From positions 41,268,336 to 41,332,335 of the forward strand of contig NC_080575.1 of assembly GCF_029962835.1 (NCBI RefSeq): 64,000 bases of DNA, read 5' to 3'. Source of the stretch: Magnolia sinica (Eukaryota; Streptophyta; Magnoliopsida; Magnoliales; Magnoliaceae). Position 1 is the first letter of the stretch, and every line of letters starts with the position of its first letter. The translations under genes and the position numbers were made by a program. Below are positions 39,001-48,000 of this stretch, in pieces. A model generated the notes under the pieces. The model saw only the letters and a list, made by a program, of their open reading frames with translations. It was not told where the DNA came from and did no database searches.

Positions 39001-42000
39001 TCTAGATAGGGTGGATCCTTCTTCTTCTTCTTCTTCTTTTTTCAATTTTGGGGGGCTGTTGCTGTGCAATATTGTAAAATATGTGGTGTCATTAGTGCGT
39101 ACTGTGTAGTGTCCGCGTGATGACGATGGTTGGCTTGTTTTCTGTGCTGTGGCTGTCTTTTGTTTTCTATGATCTTTGTTCCTATCATATGGTTGCCCAT
39201 TGTTTTGTATGGTTAAATACTTGGTATGTTATTTGTCATCTATTGTGGTTTGTGAGTTCGTGACTTGTGAATTCTTTTAATTTTTAGTAAAATGAAAGGA
39301 AAACGATGTGTCTAAATGAGCGAATATGTGCATTTTAGCATCTCCTGAAAATTCCACTGCTTTTTTTCATGTTTCCCCGGATTTCTGATTATCAGCATTA
39401 TTGATATTGTTTCTGTATCCCCAGCCAACGAAACTTGTAGCAATACCTATACTTTGAACACTGTTTATATGTAACAAGCTCTAATCCACCACTTCATGCT
39501 TGATTTGTGTAATTGTTGTTTGGTTAGGGCCTATTTGGTTGACTTTAAGAAGGTCAAGCTGATATTACCTGATAGATAGCATTTTTGCCAAAGAATGGCC
39601 TGTTGCACCATCAGATACATGTCTAAAAAAAAAAACATATTTGAGATCCTCACATTTTTTTTTAAATCTTCATAAAAAATTTCTAATTTTTTATTTTCTC
39701 TCCTGAAAAAGGGCTGTTAAAGGGCCTTTCAGCCAATACAACCTGTATGTAGAGAAGCTTCGGGTCTGAAAGATAAATGATCAGATGCTTGGGCTTTGCC
39801 TCACAGGAAGAGCTACCGTTCGCTTGCATTATGTGTGATAGGGGTGGTCACTCGCTACGCTTCAGCTGGGTTTTGTTCGTCTAGTCTTGTATGGGCATAT
39901 AGCAAAATATAGCTGGCTAGCATGCTGTATGCCCGCCTTGAATGACTTCCTCCTGTTGAATGGGATCATATTCCTTCTGTTTCGAGGCTGCCTGCCTGCC
40001 TGGCCATCGACCACTAGGGCAAACAACAAAGCTCTTATCGGCACTCGATCTGGGTGGGTTTTGCCTCCTATTGCCACTGTCCATTCCAGGCAAAGATTCA
40101 TCATCTTCAGTTGATCTACCTCATACTTGAGCACCTCATACAATCATGTTGGGTGAAATGTGACCTTGTAAGATTGTGTTAGGTGAGCAACAACCACTTC
40201 GTCAGATAACAGACTTACGGGCTAAGGGGTCACACTTTGGCCATTATCCTACGAAGAGATTCCTGAGAGCCAGAAGTATAAAAGGAATGGGCACATCATT
40301 ACACTGATGTCTTGACCAAATGAATTTGTTGGTAGTGGAAGTGTTAGAAAAAGTGAAGGCAGCAATAACTGGCAAAATTTTGTAGTTAAAATCTAATAAT
40401 TTCAAAGCTGAAAAATTGTAAGCGCGCTAATGCGTGCCATTACCGTTTTGTAATACCATTAGCACTTTATCGTGTGTCTCTAATTGCTTCAACTTGTTTG
40501 TTAGCTTTTAATTATTTCTTTGTACATGTTTGGGAAACTTTTGGCTTTTTATCTGAAGCTAATATTCAATATGAGAGTCAGTCAAATAATTAATAATGCC
40601 CCATTCAAGTTGCAGCATATTCACCCTTTTGGAGTCGCTGCTTTGAAGATTATGTTCAAAATAGATTCTGGTCATTTTACTTTTCATATAATGGTTGGTT
40701 GAATTTGGAATTGTTGGATCCTCCCACTGTTGTATTTCTACTAGACTGTAAAGACCCATTATCAAAATCTTTTAAATGCAGCCACATGTTCCAGTGTTTT
40801 GATTTAATTTGAAGTAAACAGGCACCTCTGCCTTTGGAGGCATTGGAGTGCATCATAATATCACAACCGTGACAAATGCGCCTGTGGTTAAAATCTTACC
40901 AGTGGTATAGATAATTTACTTCTATGTAAGAAATCTGTCTTTTTAATGAAACAAAAAATATCTAATAAATCAGTAGCATATTTTTCTTCTTTTGGCTCCT
41001 TTGTCCTTGTTTTTTTTCATTTCTTTTATGTAATGTAGATTGTTTTTCTTTCTTGGCTTTTGTTTTCTTAGGTGTCATCCTCCAATGTTATACACTGGCT
41101 GCCATCACCACAAGGGCAAAGGCTCAAACTTCATGCTTGTTAAAACTTGTAACTCAAGCATTCTTACCTCTTTGGAAGTCCTAACACGTTTAGTCGTTTA
41201 CATTGAAATGCTGAACTTGTTTAACATCTTGGGGGAATCATTATCTATCACCGTCTCCAAAGCTCTGTGGTCTGCTTAGGAAGCGTTTTTCGCCAATTGT
41301 TCCCATCTAAGGCCCTATCCTTGGTAAGTGGACATGCCTCCATGCCCCATCTCACAACCTCCATCCAAATCCTCTTAGGTCTTCCCCTTATCTGCCTTCA
41401 AAGTTTCCCTCTTACTAGGTCTTCTGAGTTTTTAGCAAATGGCCATACCATCTCAATCTGCACCACAATTTTCTCTTATTTGTGTGACTCTTCAACTTCA
41501 TCAGATGATCCCACTCTTGATTTATCCTTCAAGTCTTCCCACACATCCATCTTAATACCATCATCTCTGAAAAGGTTTATGCATGGGTGGATTATAGAAT
41601 AATTGATTTAATTGGTTTCGGTACAGGCCATGAGTTTTTTTTTTTTTTTCTACCCATGGCAAATGGATGTGTCAGAACATGAATATTGTAAAATGCATCT
41701 TCATTTTTTTTTTCCTCTTTTGATAAACGTTGTTGTAACTTATATCTTTCTCATGTGTCTTAGTATCATTCAGGATATCAAGAGCAAATGTCACGTTGGC
41801 CAGAGCAGCCAGTCAATATCATAACCAAATGGCTAAAGGATCACAACCCTTCCTTCACTGTCGCAGATTTTGGCTGTGGTGAGAACTTAAAACCAGGCTG
41901 CTTCACGATAACTTTGTTCATGCTTGTTGATATTTGAACTTAGAATAATTCCTATGGATCTGTGCTTTATCCATACTTTTCTGGTAGTTGTGTTAAGTTA

Positions 42001-45000
42001 TCCCCTTCAATCATGTTTCAGGAGATGCACGACTTTCAAGAAATGTGAAGAATAAAGTCTTCTCGATTGATCTCATCTCAAATGACCCATCAGTAATTAC
42101 TTGTGACATGTCGAGTGTAAGTTCTCTTACTTGAACTACTCAATCGGCATCATTCACGGATGATACCACTATGTTTGTTAGATTTGGACACTCTCTTCTC
42201 ATGTATTTCCATGTTTTTCCAATTCACTGGCAAGTCAGCTGAATAGAGAATTGTATGATGCACTAAGGTGTGTCTATATCATCTTTTATGAGATCATCAC
42301 ATCTGCTTAGTTTATGGTTGACGCTTCTATGTCCGTTGTCCATGCAAAAGTGTATTTGCTTAGTGATCTTTCCAATCATTCCCATTTTGCATGCTTTAGT
42401 TTCTATTTTCATTGTAGATGGGACTTCATAATTCTGTTGTCAGAATCACTTTTTTTGTTTTTTGTTTTTTTTTTGTAAATTTTCACTTCATAAAGTAGTC
42501 TAATTTCTTGAAACTTTTTTCTTATGTAGTTTAGGGGTGTATTCATGTGTGCGTAACTCTTTTTTAACATATGGTTCAAGGGAAAATTTGATGCCTAGAT
42601 AAATTACTAGTAGATAAATCATGCACATTTATTTTTCATATTGTTGAAGTTATGATAAATTAATGAACATGTGGGCTGTACAATCCTATGGTCTCCTTGG
42701 ATGATTGTATAATCTGGACCCTACACTTGTATGGTGGACTGTAAACCTGTATGGTCCATCTTCTCTTTTTTCTATACCATTGTACCCCTCACTTATCATA
42801 TTTGAGTCCTAGGGTGCATACATCAATTTGTAATATGTGAGGGGCATTTTGGGCATTTTTGTTCTTTTCACTAAAGTGAATATAAAGAAAGGAGGGGACG
42901 TCCAACCCTAATCCTCCTCTTTTTCCATTCTCTCTCTCGACCCTCCCCCTCTTCTCCTCTTTCTCTTACATCTTTTCATAAACTACATGATAACAGAGAA
43001 GGTTTGATTAAGCTAGAGTCTTCCCCTCCTTTCTTCCTTTCTTAAATTTTTTTTTTTTCTCCTCGTTCTTTCTCTTCTTGTCTTGGTATTCTCTTGTGCT
43101 GAGAGTTTAAAAAATCTAGGATTTTCTTTTTGTTTGCGCGCTAGGCTTGTTGATGGTTGGCATGGGAAGATGTGAGTGGTGGATGTAGTCATCCTCGTGG
43201 CGTGAATATGTGTGAAACTGTGCTTAATTGGCCCACGGTGATGTGTTAGGATGATTGGTGAGTCTCGCGAAATGTGTTGTTCGTATTGGCTCAAGTGATT
43301 GAAGCTTTCAAGTGTACAGGCATTTCAATGCAATTTTAGTAAGTGGTGTGCATTCATTTCAATCCATTTGATATTGTGTTTTGATGGAGACAAACATTGA
43401 GATCAAATATGGTTCCATTAGTTCAACTAACGTTCTTGGGGATCAAATAACCTCTACAAAGTTGAATGGGATAAATTATCTTCAATGTCAAAGTTTGTGC
43501 AAGTCTTCTTGATGGCTCAAGGGAAGTTAAAATGCTTGCCCTCAATGAAGCCTCATGAGAATGATTATAAATATAAGTGGGTTCAGGAGAACGCTCAAAT
43601 CATGACATGGTCATGGAATTGTATGGATAATCCATTAGTTAGATGTTGTGTTTATTGATATTGTGAAGGAAGCGTGGGATATTGTACGAGAGATGTATTC
43701 ATTTGACAAAAACATCTCTCATACATATCAACTGCCTAAAGAAATATTTACATTCTAACAAGGTGATAATCCCCTTGTAGAATATTTCTCGAAGCTTAAA
43801 GGCATGTGGGAAGAGTTGAATGTATATCAAACCTTTGTGATTGATCTGGAAACACAATGTTCGCAGCATGGGGAATTTAGGGTAACCAAATTGTTTTTAG
43901 GATTGAAGCTTGAATATGAGCCATTTCAAGCCCAAATCTTAGGTGAAAAGGGTGTATTATTGTTTAATGAGGTGTATGCAAGTCTTTTACTGTTCCCCAA
44001 ACATCTAAATGAACTAAATAAAAAGGAACTAAACTACTCTTTTCCACATGTAATAGAAAAGTAGTATGATGATGTTTACTAAACTAACACACTTTGCACT
44101 TTAGACTTGACACATACGACAAGGAAGGAATAACACTTCTAAGAATATTAAAGGATGGATGACTGAGACGATAGTGCCATTAGTAAGGAAATATGTTCTT
44201 CTGTACCACTGCACCAATGATGTTACGATCAAGATAGTATACTCGTCATGTTCATGTCCTCCACTATTCTTTTTTGTTTTTAGATCCTGAAAAACACAAT
44301 GTGAGGATAGAAGGTCACCGTTTTCTTCACTGTGAGTGCAATCGTCTCTTGTGATTGTTGAGTTGTAGACGTAGAATTAGCTGGGCAAGGCCCACCGTTT
44401 TCTTCACTGTTCTCTCCAATGTAAGATGCCTGAATAGCACATGCTAACCTCCCATGAAGATCTCAACATTTTTCAATAGAGTGGTCTGTGAGCCCACGAT
44501 GCATGCATTTTCTAGGTCCACGGCTTCCTCCCAGTTTACCACGACCACCTGGATTACTTTTGTCATTGCAACCATGGCTAAGGCCTTGATCAATAAAGGA
44601 TGTTGAAGCAAAGTTGTCATTGTTTCTACTTGTAGAGCCAAGAGATACCTGTTGGAGGGAGCATACATACATGTCATTAAGATATGGCACATCCTTGCCA
44701 CCTAAGATCCATACACCAATCGATTCATACGCATGTTTCAAACTAGATAAGAACTTGGCTATACAAAACTCCTCTCGTTGTCGACATAGCTTCTCCAAAT
44801 CTATAGTAAGGGGTTGATACACATTCAACTCCTCTCACATTTCTTTAAGTTTGGAATAATATTCACCTAGCATTTTATCGCCTTGTTGGGTATTAAATAT
44901 TTATTCATATAACCAATATGTACGATAGATTTTTTGTTGGATGGATGCGTCTCTTGTAATGCATCCCACACTTCCTTTGCAGTATCCAAAAACATCACGT

Positions 45001-48000
45001 TAGCACTAATGGATGATTTCATACTATTCTACAACCATGTCATAATTTGGGCATTCTTTGGATCCGTTGTTCATATATACTAGAACTCTCATCGAGTTTC
45101 TCTGCGGTCAAATATTTTAATTTTCCTTTAGCCATTAAAAATACTTGAATGGACTTCAACCATTAGAAATACTTTGTTCCAATTAATTTAATAGATTTTA
45201 TCTTGACTCTTAAAAAATCAAATGGATTATGGATCTTGTTCTTGAATCACTTCACTTCCATTTGGGATAAGGGACAAGAATATATACCACAAGCTTATAT
45301 GAATATGGGCTGACCTTTCACGACCAAAGAACACTTGTACACTCCGAACAGTATGCACACCACACTTGAAAAGAATAACCAGCCCACACGTCCACGTGTT
45401 CCAACCAATCATGAGGGTTAATGATCATAAACACAACGTCTGACAAAGGCAATTGGCACACGTTCACACATCCTACGAGAGGCAATGATCTCGAACACTT
45501 CATCCATTTCTCTTTCACGCCCGAGTCATTACAAAGGCGTGGCACAACAAAATAAGAGAAACCCTGAGTTTTTTTTTTTTTTTGAAAGAGATTTTCGGCA
45601 CAAGAGGGATGAGATAGTCCAAAAATAAAAGAAGGAAACAAGGATAGGGTAGATGGGAGAAAGATGAATTAGATTAGCAACAAGATTGCTCTGATACCAT
45701 GTTGAACAATTTGCTTGTTAGTATAGTATGTCACTATAGTAGGCACTATAACATGTGAAAGAAGAGAAGAAAAAGAGGAGGAGAGAAGAAGAGGAAAATC
45801 CTAATTGAGTTGGACTTTCCTCTCTCCCCTTTATAACTAAACAAATCCAATATGACAATAACAAATGAAAAAATACCCAACATATCCTAATCAGTGTTTC
45901 AAATAGCGCCCGTAGCGTACGCTACGTCGCGTAGCGTGGCCGTAGCGCTACGTAGTGTCCCAAATAGCGTAAATCCCCTGTAGCGCACGCTACGGCTACA
46001 TAGCGCGTAGCGTCCATAGTGTAAGCTACAATGTATTTTTTTACTATTTTAGTTTTATTATTATTTTTTCACGTTTTCTTTGTTTCTAATGTTGAGAAAT
46101 GTGACACTTGTTTTGTACTTGATACTTTTAACCTATGGGATTTTTATTTCTTTTCATAATTGTGACTTGTGGTTTCAATTAGACATTATTAATTAAAGTG
46201 GTTTGCTTAGGAAGTTGTTGATGTGATAATTATTTGATTTGGCTTATGTATGTGGATTGGCTTTTGATAAATGATAACTAATAACTTTTTTGAACATTCT
46301 TATAATTGATAAAATGAATCATCTTTTGGGCATTTTTATATTTTTTTCCCTTTTTTTTCACTATTTATTATATTTGTCCTATTTTTAAATTAAAAAATAG
46401 AAATATCGTGTAGCTTACGCTACACGCTACATATTTACGCTACACGCTATAGAGGGCTGAGCGCTACGCATCACGCTACCGCTATTTAAAACACTGATCC
46501 TAATTAACATTAACAAAAGATAATAAAAGAATAAGACCTAGGCCCAATTGAGTTGTATCCACTCCCATTAACAATCGTTATCATTTTGACGATTTGCTTT
46601 GTCTTTGTTGTTTGTATCAATTCCTCATTTTTTTCAAGAGGCTCTAAGTTGTGATGGGTGGAAACGAGCTATGGAAGAAGAAATGGTTGCAAGTTATTGG
46701 AATCAAACTTAGACGTCAACTAAATTACCTCCTGGAAAGCATGTAGTTGGATGCAGATGGGTGTGTACGATAAAATACAACCCCAATGTCTCTATGGATC
46801 ATTTAAAAGCTTAGTTAGTTGCCAAAGGATACTTTCAGACCCTTGGAGTCAACTACTTAATGACCTTCCCATATGTGGCAAAGCTTCACTTAGAGTGAGT
46901 AGTTATTTCTATTGTTGCAAATTGGCCGTTATATCAACTTGATGTGAAGAATGCTTTTCTTCATGGAGTTTTAATACAAATAAAAAATAAAAAATAAAAA
47001 ATAAAAATTCACTTAATGGAATTGTTGAAAATTGGAGAACACACATGGCCTGTGTTCAAGTTAGTAGATGGAGGGGCAAACGTTGTCCGATCGAGGAGAT
47101 TTGAGCCATTGAAAAGAGCATCAAAAGAGCTTTCATACAAAATTCGCTTCACCGTAATCCGATCGATCCTATTGTTATTAATGGGTTGGTTTTGGCGACC
47201 CAATTTGGGCTCGGAAGACCTGAATCAACTTTGACTCATTTGCACCCTAACCACTGTGCACTTGCATGAGTCATGGCACGTATAACTAGGACACTCATTT
47301 CTCATCCAATGCTTCGTGCTAGCTTTACTGGAGAATATTCTTGGTAGAGGAGGAACACAGGCGTACTCTCCCAATTTTTCCTTAAGACTCAACGGGTTTT
47401 GAAACTGACCAGATTCATGTCTGGTACCTCAAATATGGTACCCAGACCTGAACCAGACGGGACCCAAACCCTCTCCCTCAGGGGTTTTTGGATATGGGTA
47501 CACCACTACCTGACGTGTTCATAGCCTAATTTCCAGACAAATCGGCAAAAAGGCACACAAGTGTACAGCAATTGGACCAAAAAAGTGGACAGGACATGCT
47601 CAGGTAGTTGGCTGGGAATATCGTGGAGCCCGCACATACAAGTTTCCCATACATTGTATACAAACAAGGTTGCATATGGTTATCTATGTTAAAGCTATTT
47701 CTCTTAATTGAACAAATATCTAGGAGCCACCTCCATTTAATGGAAGAACAAGAAGCTTCCTCGGAAAACATATAAGATGTTATTCCTGTTAGTGATGAAC
47801 TTGATAAAGGTTGCCTCCTACATAACTTGTTTCCTTCCTCCTAGCACAGGGATCTATGACAATCAGAAGGATTGTAGCATTTCTTCAGTGAAGAAATGCA
47901 AAATGTAGAAGCTTATAATTTCTCCTTTAGTAAAATGCAAATGCCTGTATTGCAGACACCCCTCGACTCTTCATCAGTGGATGTTGCTGTCTTTTGTCTT

